64,000 bases of DNA from contig CP075496.1 of assembly GCA_021613535.1 (NCBI GenBank), forward strand, positions 5,890,001 to 5,954,000, in the 5' to 3' direction. The notes beneath the pieces are model-generated. The model did not search any database. It worked only from the letters and a program-made list of their open reading frames with translations, and was not told where the DNA came from. Position 1 is the stretch's first letter. Each line of letters opens with the position of its first letter. Shown here one piece after another: positions 49,127 through 62,700 of this stretch. The stretch comes from Adineta vaga (lineage: Eukaryota > Rotifera). The position numbers and the translations under genes were made by a program.

Positions 49127-51251
49127 ATGGCCGATGCACTTAGTCTTCTTCGACAATTTACAATTGAAAATAAAGAGTATACAATTGAAAGTGATCGATT
49201 TGTATTCAATGATTTAGCATATCCAAAAGATGTTAAAACAAATTATCTTGTTTATGGGTATTTTTCTTTTACTTTAATAATGATTTTTCAAAAATATTCA
49301 TTTGGATTTATTTAAGTACTGGAAAAGACAATGCAGGAAAAGATTATTATACACTTGAAAGTATTATTTTTCTGTTGAAAAATGTTGACTTACAACATGC
49401 AAATTATGTGAAGAAAGCAGCTGTATGTATTCTATTTTTTAATGTTGATGAAAGACGGCAAAGTTTTTTCTTCTATAGGAAAAAGGTATTCCAGCTATTA
49501 GTCGTCCAGATCGTAAAGATCTTCTTGCATATCTAAACGGTGTTACAAATACAGCGGATCGAATTGATAAAAATGCATTGGACATATCTATGCAACGACC
49601 ATTGCAAGGTAAGTTAAATATTGACATGTATTTACATTAAAAATTTGTATTTTTAGTCAATAAAAGACCTGCAGAAGATCCTCGTATGGATGCAGCTAAA
49701 ATTCCACGTGCTGAAGATGATGATATAGAAAAAATTAAAAATCGTCGAGAGAAAAAATTCGATGAAAAAAACAAAGAAATTGCTGTAGATCAAATTCGTC
49801 CGTTGTCTGGTGACTTGTCAAAAGAAGCTATTCTTAAAATTCGAGCCAAATATCGTGCTGTGGCTCGTGATAAAATTGTTGATTTCAAAGAAAATGAAGA
49901 CACACCAGAGCCAAGTACTGAACCATTATCAATTACGGCAGATACATTTGAAATTATAAAACGTGAACGAACATGGAGAAATCGTACAACTGTTTTACAA
50001 AGTTCAAATAAAGTATGAAGACAAATGCATATTCTATTGTCGATTAAATTGCATTTGATTTATTCTAGAATTTTGCTAAAGATATTCTTTCAATATTAAA
50101 TTCAATTAAAGCCAGAGAAGAAAGTGAACAAAAACAAGAAGCACTTGCTGCACATTCATCACCCGTTCGTGACGTAAGAATGCTGGAATTTTCCAAGAAT
50201 TAATCTTCATATGGTTTGTGTTTTTAATTTTAGACAACTACACGTGCTCCTGTTGAAGGTTATTCTCGATATAATCAAGAGAAATTCGTACCCAGAGATG
50301 AGTCTGAATTTAAAATTGATACACATGCTTCATATCACGGTTTAACATTAAAAACAGTGACCGAAGGTGCTACACCAAATAAATTCTTAGTAAGACAGTT
50401 TCATTGAATACCATCCATATTCTCTTATTCATATTCTAGTCAGCAACAAACTCTTCCATACCTAAACCGATTGTTCCTGCCAATGATAAATTACATGCGG
50501 CAAGTGGTGATTCATCAAAACGTCCATCACGTACACCAATTATTGTTATTCCACCAGCATTAACATCATTAATAACTAGATATAATTGTAAAGAATTACT
50601 TGAAGATTTGAAGTAAATTTCATTAAAATAATAATCAATTCAAAACTGTTATGTTTTTTTTTCATTCAGATACATATCAACTGAAGAAGGTAAAGCAAGT
50701 GGAACGAAACGTGATGGAGATATATTAATACAACGTAAGAAAGGAAATTTAACAGTACCATATCGAATTACTGATGATCCTCTTCGATTAACAAAACAAG
50801 ATTGGTATAGAGAAATTTTTACACAAACGAATTAGAAATAATTTGTCTTTATCTGTATATAGGGATGAACGTGTTGTTGCGGTTTTTGCCCAAGGTCCTG
50901 CTTGGCAATTTAAAGGCTGGCCATGGGGAGGAAATCCAGTAGAAATATTCCAGAGAAGTACAGTGAAAGTTTTCTTCATAAATTAAGAAATGCACGTTCT
51001 TTATTTGATTAGTTAAAGCATATCATATTAAATGGAGTCAATTAAAAACCGATACAAATATTTCGAAATGGTCTGTACATCTAATTGAATTAGATCAAAA
51101 CAAACGTCATCTTGATTGTGCTCGTATACGAACATTTTGGGATTCACTTGACCAGTAAGCTTTATTTGAGAGAAAATATACAAATGTATTTTTATTTTGA
51201 TTGTTATTATTTAGATTTATTGCAAAAAATAAATCAACTTTGAGGTATTAA
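49127..51251 (+). CDS. CDC73: CDC73/parafibromin, Paf1 complex subunit
   Basis: Eleven exons: 49127-49257, 49317-49422, 49479-49608, 49657-50012, 50069-50173, 50234-50389, 50440-50612, 50670-50804, 50863-50957, 51013-51154 and 51215-51251, giving 521 aa (human 531). The N-terminal domain is [33 protein letters not shown] and [13 protein letters not shown]. The middle has QIRPLS and [19 protein letters not shown], then YHGLTLKSVTEGA-like and [10 protein letters not shown]. The C-terminal Ras-like fold has [24 protein letters not shown] and [16 protein letters not shown]. The protein acts in the nucleus on elongating RNA polymerase II with Paf1, Ctr9, Leo1 and Rtf1. All intron phases agree. A canonical single-copy housekeeping gene, useful as a phylogenetic anchor. 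Confidence 0.97.
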
Positions 51252-51914
51252 ATTAATGAGATTAAAAATGCTTGCAATGGACAATTGAATTCAACTGATG
51301 CGTTTGCTGTTGTTGTTTGTTTTTTTATACTATCAAATCATACGAAGTTTTCTTTTTGTTCTTATTGTACATCAAATAAAACACCTGTGGAAATACCACC
51401 TTATTGTGATAATCAATTATGTTCTTCTTCTGGTATGATCTTTTTGAGAAAGAAAAGTGATTATATAAAAATAATTTCGATAGTAATAACAAATATCTTT
51501 CGAGACATCATTGATAATATTATATGTTAAAATTATTTTCCAAATTACTTTCGATAACAAGATATTGTAAATCCTTTGGGATATTTTTATAATTCATCTA
51601 AACATAGATTAACTTACTCAGAGGGTGAAATCGTCATGAGATGTAAAGTAGTATAATTAGCAAATTCTATATTCATATTTTTGTTATGTAGGAAACAGAG
51701 TAGAAAAATAGTGATGAATATCTTCGACTAATTGGAAAGAGATCTAAGTCGCTCATTTCTATTTTATTAGACTTCAATAATAAATTGCAACTTAAATTAC
51801 AGAGAAAAAAAAAGAAGAAAATCACGAGGTAAAAATACGATCGATTATTAAATCGCAGTTGATGATAGTAAATCGATTGTATGCATTAATTGTTCATTCT
51901 AAATATAAAAATGT
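51252..51914. other. Intergenic DNA between convergent 3' ends
   Basis: AT-rich 3' regions of CDC73 and the KChIP-like gene. No gene seen. Confidence 0.5.
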
Positions 51915-53379
51915 TCAATCACAATCAATAGCATACATTTTACATACACGTAAACAATATTTTTCAAAATCATCGAAATTAATACTACCGACATGTCGAA
52001 AATCAAGTCTCTAAATAATAGAAAAATATACAATTATGTAATCAAAAGAGAAACAAAAGATCTACTTCAAATAATACAGCTGAATGTTTTTCGACAGTAT
52101 CTTCCGTAACAGGTTGATGAATATAACAATTTGGCCCAAGAAGATTATACAACGATCGAATAATCGTTTCAAATGTCTATAAAGTACAAAAAACTAAATT
52201 CTTCAACAAAGAGAAGAAAACAATGCTTCATACTTGTTTTGTTAATTTACCATCATCTGATATATCATAGAATCGAAAGATCCATTGTAATCTTTCTTTC
52301 ATACTACCACGAATCAATATAGATAATGTTTGGACATAATCCTAAATCAAAAATAATATCGTATATTATAAATCAATCATATTTTGCAAGTTCTTCTTCC
52401 TTTCTCTATGTAAATAGTTCGAATATAAAGTATTTCATATTGTTTCAAGTACACTCGTTCTTATCGACATTAGTGATTGAAATAAGAGTACTTTTGTCAA
52501 TCTTATTATACAAATTTTTGTCCTATAATTTTTATGAGAAAATTACTTCAAAAGTAAAATACATTCGTTTCCGTCGATCCAAAAGACGAAATAGAGCACT
52601 TGTATAACTTTGACAATCACCGTGTGGAAAAAAATGTGAATAGATTGTTTGAAATTCACGTTCTGTTACTGCACCACGTGGACATTCCTAGAGAGAGAAA
52701 GATAATTATACAGCATGAGGAAAATTTCCATAGAATTTCTTCATACTTGTTTAAAGCCTTTATAAAGCAATCGTATTTCTGATTTATTGAATTTTGTTGT
52801 TCGTACAATATCTTCCAAACTTTTCGGTACTTTACGTACTTCAGTCGGAAAAAGTGATAACGGTTCGTCTTCATCTGCTAAAATAAAGATAAGATGATTA
52901 TATAGTAGAATATCTGTCAATATTATCATCTGAATATTTTTCTATTTAGATAGATGAGTAATGTCATTATTAATCTATTCATTACGTCTTTTATATTGCC
53001 TATGCACTTTCAAGATCGTCATCTTCATTTTTACACTATTCAATACATCAATAACAGCTGCTTTATATCTTTCGAGCAATGTTTATATGAAAGACAAGTT
53101 ATGTCATGTCAATACATAAGCCTCAAGTACCTAATATTCTTTCTTAGAGGAAGAAAGAATCTTAGTTTTCATTAATATACTTAAGACTTTCTGTTTTTCC
53201 TTTGGTGTATATTATCATTTATTAGGCAAAGATTAGAGCTTGTTCTCTATGGTACATCCATATATACATAGCATTATCATCATTATGTCAATTAACATAT
53301 CAGGAAATAGAAGAGAAAAAAGTGAAAACGATAAAAGAATTTGAGATCAGTTTAAGCACTTACACGCAAATGATTCCAT
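51915..53379 (-). CDS. KCNIP: KChIP-like neuronal calcium sensor with degenerate EF-hands
   Basis: Six exons: 53379-53364, 52877-52747, 52687-52547, 52341-52234, 52176-52066 and 52010-51915, giving 200 aa (human KChIP1 about 216-227). Family blocks are clear: FNKSEIRLLYKGFKQECPRG, FQTIYSHFFPHGDCQSY, FEDYVQTLSILIRGSMKERL, QWIFRFYDISDDGKLT. KChIPs bind the Kv4 channel N-terminus, or as DREAM bind DNA, in a calcium-dependent way. Here EF2 reads LDRRKRMYFTF (ligands lost). EF3 keeps DISDDG but has no Glu at position 12. EF4 reads LDFRHVGSINFDD (ligands lost). Calcium binding is therefore doubtful. The short first exon (MESFAS) is placed by phase and could be one of several alternative first exons, as in other KChIPs. 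Confidence 0.87.
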
Positions 53380-56300
53380 TGACGTTCTATATTTTTGGAC
53401 TTGAGTATGAAACGAATGAAGAGTTTAGATAATTAGAAAACGTTTTTATTTCTTCGCTAATTTTATTGCTATAACATATTGATATTGTATATATGCATTG
53501 ATCAATGAAAATGTTTTGTAAAAGACTAAGGGAAACGAAAATAAGATCGAAGAAAGTTCTTTCTTGTATTCTAAAACAAGAATCGGTTATGCTATTACTA
53601 AATATGTCGGTACAAAACTGAATGAATCGCTTTGTTGGTTGATGTTGATGACGACGGCGATGAGTTTTTTTATTGTTTGATTTATCTCTTTCTGACGCCA
53701 AGTAAGTAAATACGATAGAAAATGAAGACGGAAAGAAAACCATAGAAAGAGAGAAACAAACAGACAGGCAGAGAGAGAGAGAGAGAAAGAATCTTTGTCT
53801 TTCATTATATTATGAAAGCGGACATGAGGGAGGAGCCATACAACAAGCACACGCGAGATTTTCTACCATGGAATAATAGAGATAACAGGAAATAGCAACA
53901 AGAGTCAAGCATTTTTAGTAAGATTCATTATTTCAAGAAGTTCTTTTATCAGAACTAACGAAAAAAAAATCTTTTCATGAGTCTTCCATTCATATTTAGA
54001 AACTTTAGAATTCTTTTCATTGTATGAAACATTCTACGCATTTCCTGTATTCTAAATTCGTTAATTACACAGAAGTTTTCTTACTTACTATAATGTTGTA
54101 AACGTTTCATTATTCGATAAATGACTAGCTTAATTTTCTCTTTTCGTATGAAAATGACAAACGACAGAATACAATGAACTTTATTGAACGTGTTAAACGG
54201 AGCGTAGGATAATTTTTCGAGACGTCAATCGTTCACATCAAACCAAATAAATGATCATTCTGTAGAAGAAAATAACTATGGTAAAGAAAAACAGAAGGCA
54301 ATAGGACTCTAAGAGAAAGAAAAAAAAAGCGAAAAATCAGAGATATGACAAGTATTTCCTTCGTATTAGGACTGAAATCGTGTACTATATGTTTTTTAGT
54401 TAACTAGGCAAGCAGCGTACTCATCATGAAGAAAGAAAAAGACAGGCACTTCAACGTTTCCGTTCGACATGCGAATTCTAATTTTGACAAGAGAAGAATG
54501 ATAGAACTTTCATTATTAGTTTGCTTATTAAGTCTTGTACTCTCTTCTATTTTCTAGTTTTCATTAATAGAAATCAATAAAATTAACGAAGATAGACATA
54601 TAGACAGATAATATTACTCTTGAGAATTGCTTTTAAAAAGACATTTAGCTCGGAAAAAGAACGAAAGAATTTATATATGTAAACGAATTATAGGATCAGC
54701 TGGATTATCTAGTTGTATTTAAAGAACAGCATAGCAATAGGAAATATTCATAATAAGTTTTCTGTAATATATAGTTTAACGTATGAATTAAATGTCTCAA
54801 AAATTCCGATGACGTATTTGCTATTGAATAGTTTTATAATAATGTCAAATGTTTAGAAGATATTTCAAAGTGTTTACATTTGATTCGTCTTCATCGAATA
54901 ATTATTTAACCTTGTAGATTTTATTCGATTGTTAGTTTTACTTCTTTATATCATGAGCATGTTTGCCTTTCTTCATTTAATTTTTATACTTAATTAACTT
55001 TTTTCCGATTCCACCTGAGCACATTTTCGAGATTGTTTAATGAATTTTCTTATTTTTAAGAACTGTATCACGATTTTTTATGTTTTTGCATCATTAATGT
55101 TGTATCTTGAGTAGATAGAAAAGATTGTCATCTCATGGGATTAGATTGTTGTCATGTTAATTGATCTGTATCTTATGGATCGTTGATTCACAATGTTTTT
55201 CTATCTCCGATGTAAGATACTAATGTCAATGTAACCATTATAATGTATTCCAATGATTTGTATTAGAACAGTACTGTTTAATGAAAATCAATCATATAAT
55301 TCAAACGAACATGATCGTGCTATCAGTATTTTATTATAAAATAACAAGGAATTGAAATTTTTATAACTGCACTGTGCATCAACATTAATAGAGATATACA
55401 GATTGATTGGATATGATGCTAGATAATATATGTACTCTTTCACATTAAATGCTCGGATGAATTGATTATTTTTGTCTATTTTTGTCATTACTGTCTAAAT
55501 GCTAACGGAAGAGACTTTATCGGACAGAATTAATATTTTCATGTTATTACTTATATTCATTAATTCTCTATCATGCAAGTATCACTGATGATTTTCATTA
55601 CTATTGCATCAATAAATCAAAAACTGTCTGATCCACTTAATCATCAAAAAGCTATAAGCTTTGATAGAAATTAGGAGAAGATGCACCAACTAAATCTCGT
55701 TGACAGCCATTGGCAAACAAGGTCGTTTCCGTCAATTTCCGGAACGAAGATGGTGTGCTTCTGACCGAATGTCTGATTCGGCAGACATGATTGATGACTT
55801 CTGTTATACTTTACTTATCAAACAACTACGTGCTACTATCCTAGTATAACATCACAAAAAATCAACCTTGAAGTAATACCTCTTCACGAGCATGCTTCTG
55901 TCTATGATAGATACTATTTGTCAGATAAATGTTGCAGAACTAAATAGTTATGTCTATTTCCAAGTTAGTATGAACGATTTGTAAACGGCATTGAACTGAT
56001 TAAAAACAGTGATTTTACGGACACCTGATAATTCTTGTCTGTGAACATCTGTTTTCAATATAGATACGTGTATCTTACGGTACAGTATACAGTATCATTT
56101 ATCTAACACAGTTTTCTTACCGTTTTTTAGACATTTTTATTTTTGATTATTTCTTTATTCTGGTATTCTATTCCTCTAGTTTTTTTAAAATTTAAATTCT
56201 CATTTTATTTCAAATTATTTCTTTTATATTTGATTTATGCTGTTAATGTTCTTGAACAGAACAGTAAGTATCTATTGAAATAAAACCAAGTGGGTCATAG

Positions 56301-57371
56301 TTACTTGAAGATGAATAGGAACGTGCATCCTATTCTTCTTCCGTAGTCAGAACATCATAAGTGTGTAGCATAAGATTGATGTTACTGCGTATGTAGGATA
56401 TTTGAAAGAGAAGAAGACTTGTAAATGGATACGAAGTAGTACATTTGAAAAGCCAGTTAGTGCCTAAAATAAGAAGGTGATTGATAACAACTAAGTTATA
56501 TGGTGAAGAAAAACGAGATGATGTAGTATCATCAACAGGTACATTCATAACAACATTGACTGACAGAATGAGAAAAAAAAGGAATTTTTCGCCCAGAATA
56601 GTTATCGATTAATAAGTATCTAATGTGGTGACAAAAGATAGAGCATAAAGAAATAAAAGCTTGTCTTCAGGTATCTTTTATTTATTTTGATATGGAACTA
56701 ATTATCGACAAATATCTGAATAGCCATATACATATAAAAAAACATCCCCTCGGTAACGACTAACGATATTGAAAAATGAAAGAATTTTCTTTGATTTTTC
56801 ACAAGGAGAAACAATGTGATTTAATCACGGTCACAAAGATATACGGATCATAATACTGAGATAGGTAATACGTGCAAGCATAATCGTGTTGTTTTGACAA
56901 AATCAGCAAGTAGATGAAAAAATAGAAATGATTTATAATTTTTATTTCTTGTTTAGCTTCATAGGTTGGTTATGTGATGAATTTATCCAAGGACATAAAC
57001 AAGTAGAAGAAAAAAATCAATATTATGAAAACTTAATGAGCATCCATGTCAAACAATACGGCACGGAAACGACGAGTTTTTCGTCATTCCGGTGATATTA
57101 TGAAAGCGGTATTCCCATCGGGAATTTTTCAGACAAAAGTCCGACCGATTCTTGCCGGAAAAAACAAGGAATTCACTGAGAGCTATCGGGAAAAGATGCA
57201 GAAAATTTTCGTTTGTATAACAAAATGTCTGATTACTCATAAATCTTGACCACATATGTTGCTAGTTGTAAAAGTGTTCTTTTATTTATATGGAGAAGGA
57301 AAATGAAAAAATGTCCGTAAACTACTACTTGGATATATCTCAAACATAAAAGAATCATCATAATAACAAAG
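53380..57371. other. Gene-poor 4 kb interval
   Basis: AT-rich DNA between the KChIP-like start and the NDUFA9 stop. It includes a decayed mariner-like fragment (55680-55850). A locally less AT-rich block at about 57040-57250 is open on both strands over about 67 codons but matches no family. Otherwise nothing was recognised. Confidence 0.5.
55680..55850 (+). mobile_element. Decayed mariner-type transposase fragment
   Basis: Conceptual translation gives PTKSR*QPLANKVVSVNF, then RNEDGVLLTECLIRQ. After a one-base shift it gives MIDDFCYTLLIKQLRATI. This tracks the mariner transposase core (KVMxSVFWDxxGVLLxDxL, then xTINxxYYxxLLxxLRxAI), whose middle Asp of the catalytic triad is here replaced (NFRNEDG for FWDxxG). 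A stop and a frameshift show it is dead. No terminal repeats were found. Confidence 0.55.
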
Positions 57372-59228
57372 TTAAGGATAGGATACATTATATGAAAGTT
57401 CGAATTCTTGTGAAAGTGGTTTTGGTGGATCAGGTATTAAGAAATCTTCTGGATTTTCTACATATCGACCACTTTTTCGCATAGAAGCCATAATATTTCC
57501 AATAGCATCCGAAAATTTTGTTGGTTCAATGCCTAAATCACGAATAGTTGGTAAACCTGGAGTAACTGTGTCCGAAACATAAGCCTATATAAATAGATTA
57601 TTTTATTTAGAAAAATAATAAGATAATGATAAAACTTACGCATTGCATACGATCAATATTGTATGGACTTTTATGAAAAAAGTAATTTCCTATTGCTTTC
57701 ACACTAAAAATAAACTATTTCAAAATAAACTTTCATATCTAAGATATACTTACAAAACGTCGGGTGTCAAAGGTGTTACAATACTTTTCCGACGCATATA
57801 TCGCAGACAATATTCGATTAATTCTCGTAATTGATAACGTTCAGGTCTATTAAGAATAGAAGACAGTAACGAGATTTGACTATTCATTAAATATTTACCC
57901 ATATATTTCATACGTTTGTCCAACACTCATTGGTTCTCGAATAGCTGCATAGATTGCATTTGATACATCGGTAACCTTGAAAATTTATCAACTTATTTAC
58001 CATTAACAGTTGAATAATCTACTTACATAAATAGGTGCTTTTACAGTCTTTTCTCCTGATGCATAAAGTGGAACTCGAAGAAAAGAAAATGGTCGAACCC
58101 CTTCAATAAAAATATTAACTTTAGAAATAGAATCAAATTATCCATAATGGTTTTACATCGAGAGAAATGATATGCAATAAAACCGTCATTATATTGATTT
58201 CCAAAGATAGCTGACGGGCGAAAAATTGTTGCATCAGGAAATTCTTCTCGAACAGCTAATTCACCAGCATACTGAAAACGAAAGAAATGCTTTCAGTTAC
58301 AAATTATCTTCTTATAATATTAATATTACTTTTGATTGAAGAAATCGTGATGGTTTTCGAACGATTATTGCTGGTGGATTAGGACTAGCATTTAAAGCTG
58401 AAAAATGAATGAGACGTTGCACACCACATTCACGTGATAATCGTGCTATTGATCGAGCTACTTTAACATGAACATCATCATATGAAAAATTTCTATTTAA
58501 ATAATGAAGAAAATAAAGAAATTAAACTGAACAGATAGATTTACCGAGTTTCACTTTGACGACCAATTAAATTGATAACAACATTTGAATGTTGTAGTGC
58601 ACGACGAATCGACGCTTCATCTTTACCATGAAAAGGCTATAAAGAAATTTAATGAATCTTTTAACAGATAGAATAAAACAGATTAATTCTATCATGACTA
58701 ACATCATCGAAATTTTTTATAAGATTAAATTTGAGAAAAGTATCGAATTTAGAATTCTCTATTACATACTGTAAACAAAATTTGACCGAGATCACCAAGT
58801 ACACGAAGTTCTCGTAATCCATAAACATCGCCACGATAAGGTACAATTACTTGTGAACCTTCTTTCGCTTGAAAAAGAAAACAAAAAGAAAGTTATCATT
58901 TCAAAACAAATTCTAATCATATAATACCGAGTCGATTCACTGTTGCACCTCCAACAAATCCTTGTGCACCAAAAACTGTTGCAACGATACCACTGAAACT
59001 TGATCGACCACCTCCACCACGTCTCATATCAGTTAAACGAAGTGATTTGACTTCATTCAAGCCCATATTAATGGGTAAATTATCTCCAACAAATGTCATC
59101 GATGTTGTTGGTTTTGTTGTTGATCGAATCGATGCATCATTGGATACATAAGCACAATCAATATGTAATGTGACTGCACGTAATTTCACTAATGAACGTT
59201 TACTTGTCTGTAAAGCCACCGTTGACAT
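57372..59228 (-). CDS. NDUFA9: NDUFA9, 39 kDa accessory subunit of mitochondrial complex I
   Basis: Ten exons: 59228-58928, 58867-58770, 58636-58545, 58492-58330, 58271-58157, 58100-58027, 57975-57899, 57846-57754, 57703-57640 and 57584-57372, giving 429 aa (human 377). The N-terminal 70 residues are Ser/Thr/Lys/Arg-rich, fitting a mitochondrial presequence. [20 protein letters not shown] then starts a Rossmann fold with the nucleotide-binding Gly motif GAQGFVG (residues 87-93). [38 protein letters not shown] and [16 protein letters not shown] follow human NDUFA9 closely. The family is an atypical short-chain dehydrogenase that holds NADPH in complex I at the matrix arm junction. Tail-to-head with the phosphatase gene upstream on the same strand. 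Confidence 0.95.
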
Positions 59229-59787
59229 TATCTACCGAAAAGAAGAAAAAGTCAGGTCTTCAATTTTTCTTTTTCAAATAGTCATTTCTACAGATCCATT
59301 TTCTTTTATATAATCAAGAAAACAAAACACAATAAAATCATACGACTGTACAGTGGAATGTGAATGGGTTAAGAAGAACAACATAAATTCCTTAACCAAA
59401 AAACAAAACAAAACAAAATAGAATAAAATAAAACCAGTTCATTCAATGAGATACACACCAACGTTTACAAAAATATCATCACTACCGGGTTTGTCTCTTT
59501 TGTTAATTTTTTTTATAAATTTTTTGCTTTCAAAAATAAAAACATTCTTTGTAAAGGTTTTTTCTTTAGTTAAAACAATACAAAGAAAAAGAATAGTATT
59601 ATAGACCGCACATATATTGTTTACATAGAGATCATTTAAGAAAATAAAATATTATATGATATATGAGGTCTTCTTTTTTTTTCTCACACCAATATAAATT
59701 TATATCTGTAAGGAAGATAAACGAAATGAAGAATACCTAACAATTGACAACCAATGAAAGAGAAAAGAAAATAGAACAAAAAATGGA
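59229..59787. other. Short intergenic spacer
   Basis: NDUFA9 promoter side and the 3' UTR of the phosphatase gene. AT-rich with poly-A/T; no gene. Confidence 0.5.
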
Positions 59788-62700
59788 TCATGAAGATGAT
59801 GATTGCAACGTTCTAGCATATTCGCTTAATGCTTGATAAACAAATTGATATTGATCATTCGTTTGAATCATTCCACCACGATCTCGGCGTAATTCACAAA
59901 GTATACGAACAATATCAATAATCTGTTCTTTATCAAGTTGTTTAATCCCATTACTCAATGCAATAAAACAACCAGTACGTCCAATACCAGCACTAGAATA
60001 AGAAAATTGATTAGATTTAATTAATATATTTCCGTTATGAAAACATCTTTGATGTCTTTTCTATAATGACAGGTTATTATATATATATATATAAATATCA
60101 TCAATTATTTTCATTCTCCTAGCGTCATTTCTTCATCATATCAACCTACGCTTCTCTCAACACATTAGGGATATAAATATAAAGACAGGCAAGGTCAACC
60201 GTTTAATTACTTAGTAATACAGTAGCATGATTAAAAGATGACAAATCTCATTGACTCTTATCCTTCATTATATTGTATTTAAATAATGATCTATAAAATG
60301 TTTTTAATCTAATATATTCCGTCGTTCTTTTTTTTCTCTATACATAGAAAACAAAAGTATACCTGCAATGAACAACAACAGGACCAGAAGATTTATTTAT
60401 ATTATTCAATTCTATTCGACTTTTTTCCACATTTTTCACAAGTTCAATTAATGTGTGTGATACATCCGGACAGGATTGATCAGGCCATGCTATTGAAAAG
60501 AATTAAATATTAAAAGCTCGAATATATTAAATTGTTATTTCTCTTACCAGTATACCAATAATGCTCCACTTCACGTTGTTCATTTTCAAACTAAATCAAA
60601 AGAATTCTATGATTAAAAATTGAAATAAGACAAATTCATACTTCAATTATCAATCGACGTATTTCATAATCCACTTGATAGGAAACTGATTTTACATGAA
60701 CTTGAAATGGGCCATATTGGTTACTCCGAGAATCTGGAATATATCTTTCACATTTTACCTGAATGAGATATATATATATATGAATGAACTAAATTTCAAA
60801 TTATTCTCTAATTTTACTTTATTTTTTTCAAATAAACGTGTTATCATAACAACGGCTGGTACATGTTCTTGCCAAATCATGCGATAGAAATCAGTAATAG
60901 TATTTGAAAGTGGACCTTGCGTAGCAATAAATGCATGAGATTCATTTGAATAACCTTTGACATAATTAGCATTGATATAGGATGAAAGTGGATCACCAGA
61001 TAATTCAGGTAGTTTTACTCGAGAATGTTCATCTTTTTAAAAATAAAAGAAGAAAATTAAGAAAAACGAAATTCATATGATAAGATAGTTTTACTAGCGA
61101 TGATTGTTCCATAACGATTCTTCGTACCAGCACCACATATTCGAAGTTTTTCAAGATGATTTGTCGGAATTGTCTGCATAATGATACGAAATCAAATGAG
61201 AAAAAAAGATGTTGATCACTTAACAATACTTACCCAAAATTCATGATAAAGTGATCGAGTATCTTGTGCGTGTTTATGCAATTCATCAACGGTTAATTTT
61301 CGTGTAGCTGTTAGTAGATATTCATCTGATGGACTAAAAAATATATATTACAACATAGAACTTCTATTGTAAATAAATAAATAAATAAAAAGCTTTAAAT
61401 TTACCAATCAGCTGGTGGACTATTGATTAAACGATGTTTCGGAGCTATAGATATCGTCAATGAATTATTTGAACCACGCCTAAATAAACAGAGATATATT
61501 TACAAATTTATTGAACAATAGATCGAAATCATAACACGTCTAATTTTATTTCTTATGACAACTGAAGCAGATGTTTCATTTCCTATCTGACATTTAAGAA
61601 AAAAGAAGCGTTTGTTCTTTTCAGAAATAACAGTTACAATCGCTTGACAAACTCTGTAAAACGTATAGCCTACCTTCTTTTAAATAACAATGATGCTGGT
61701 TTGCCCCAATAAGAACAACAAATAGTTGGTGATTCAACTTCCATAATTATACGTATATATCAATCTGTCAATCGATTTAATTTAATCTTCGAATATTATT
61801 CCATTTATAAAGGGAAAAACGTTTCTCTTCTCTGTCATGATAAACATATTTGAAATACTTTAATTACTCATATTGGACTCGAGATCAAAAAGAAAAGAAA
61901 TAGAAGATTTCGAGATATGATAATCTAAACATACTCCCTCATTAATACGATGAAAGAAAGCAAATGCAAAGAGCAGAAGGAACAGTGACATTTTTTTTTC
62001 TCTTTTTCTCTTTCTCTTTTTTTTATCTACGCTTTTTCATTTTCTTTTACATAACATGAGCAGTCAACGAGACGATAAAGAATAGATTTTTTTTCTACTT
62101 CTGTTTTTGTCACATCAACACAACTCCTCTTCATTTTTCTTCTTCTGATTAATATATCAAAAACTGAAGCATCGAATTTTAATCTGACAGGTATACTTAA
62201 AAAAAACTTCACCTTTTATCCGTAGATCGTAATATTAATTCAAAATCACCGGCAATCCTTTTATTAAACAATGCCTTTCATTGTATCCTCTTACGCTTTC
62301 TTTTCTCTCCATTACCTACAGGCAAAGAAAAACCGCCTACGTTCGTGAAGAAAAACCTCTTTACATTTAATAACTTTTTAAAGTGCATAGATTATTTTCT
62401 ATTACTTCTATTTGCTAAGTTTCTTTTTTAAAACCTATGTTTGAGATAAATAAGTATGTTTTGTTTATCTTATTTTTTTATCTCACCATGCTCAATAATA
62501 TACATAAACGGAGGGAAAACAATGAGTAAGTAAACACATTTGTAGGCGTAAGTAAAAACAAAAGAAAAAAAAATCATGTTCGCCTTCGTCAGCACCTATG
62601 ATTTGTACACATAACGTAGGCACATATTTTTCATCGCCTTTTTATTTCGCAGCTGCTTTATGATTCTCATCGAACGCCTCCGCTCGGTGTTTTTCTTTCA

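Noticed and set aside
55300-55500. 66-codon minus frame in the gene-poor interval
   Set aside because: No domain, no splice context and typical AT-rich composition.
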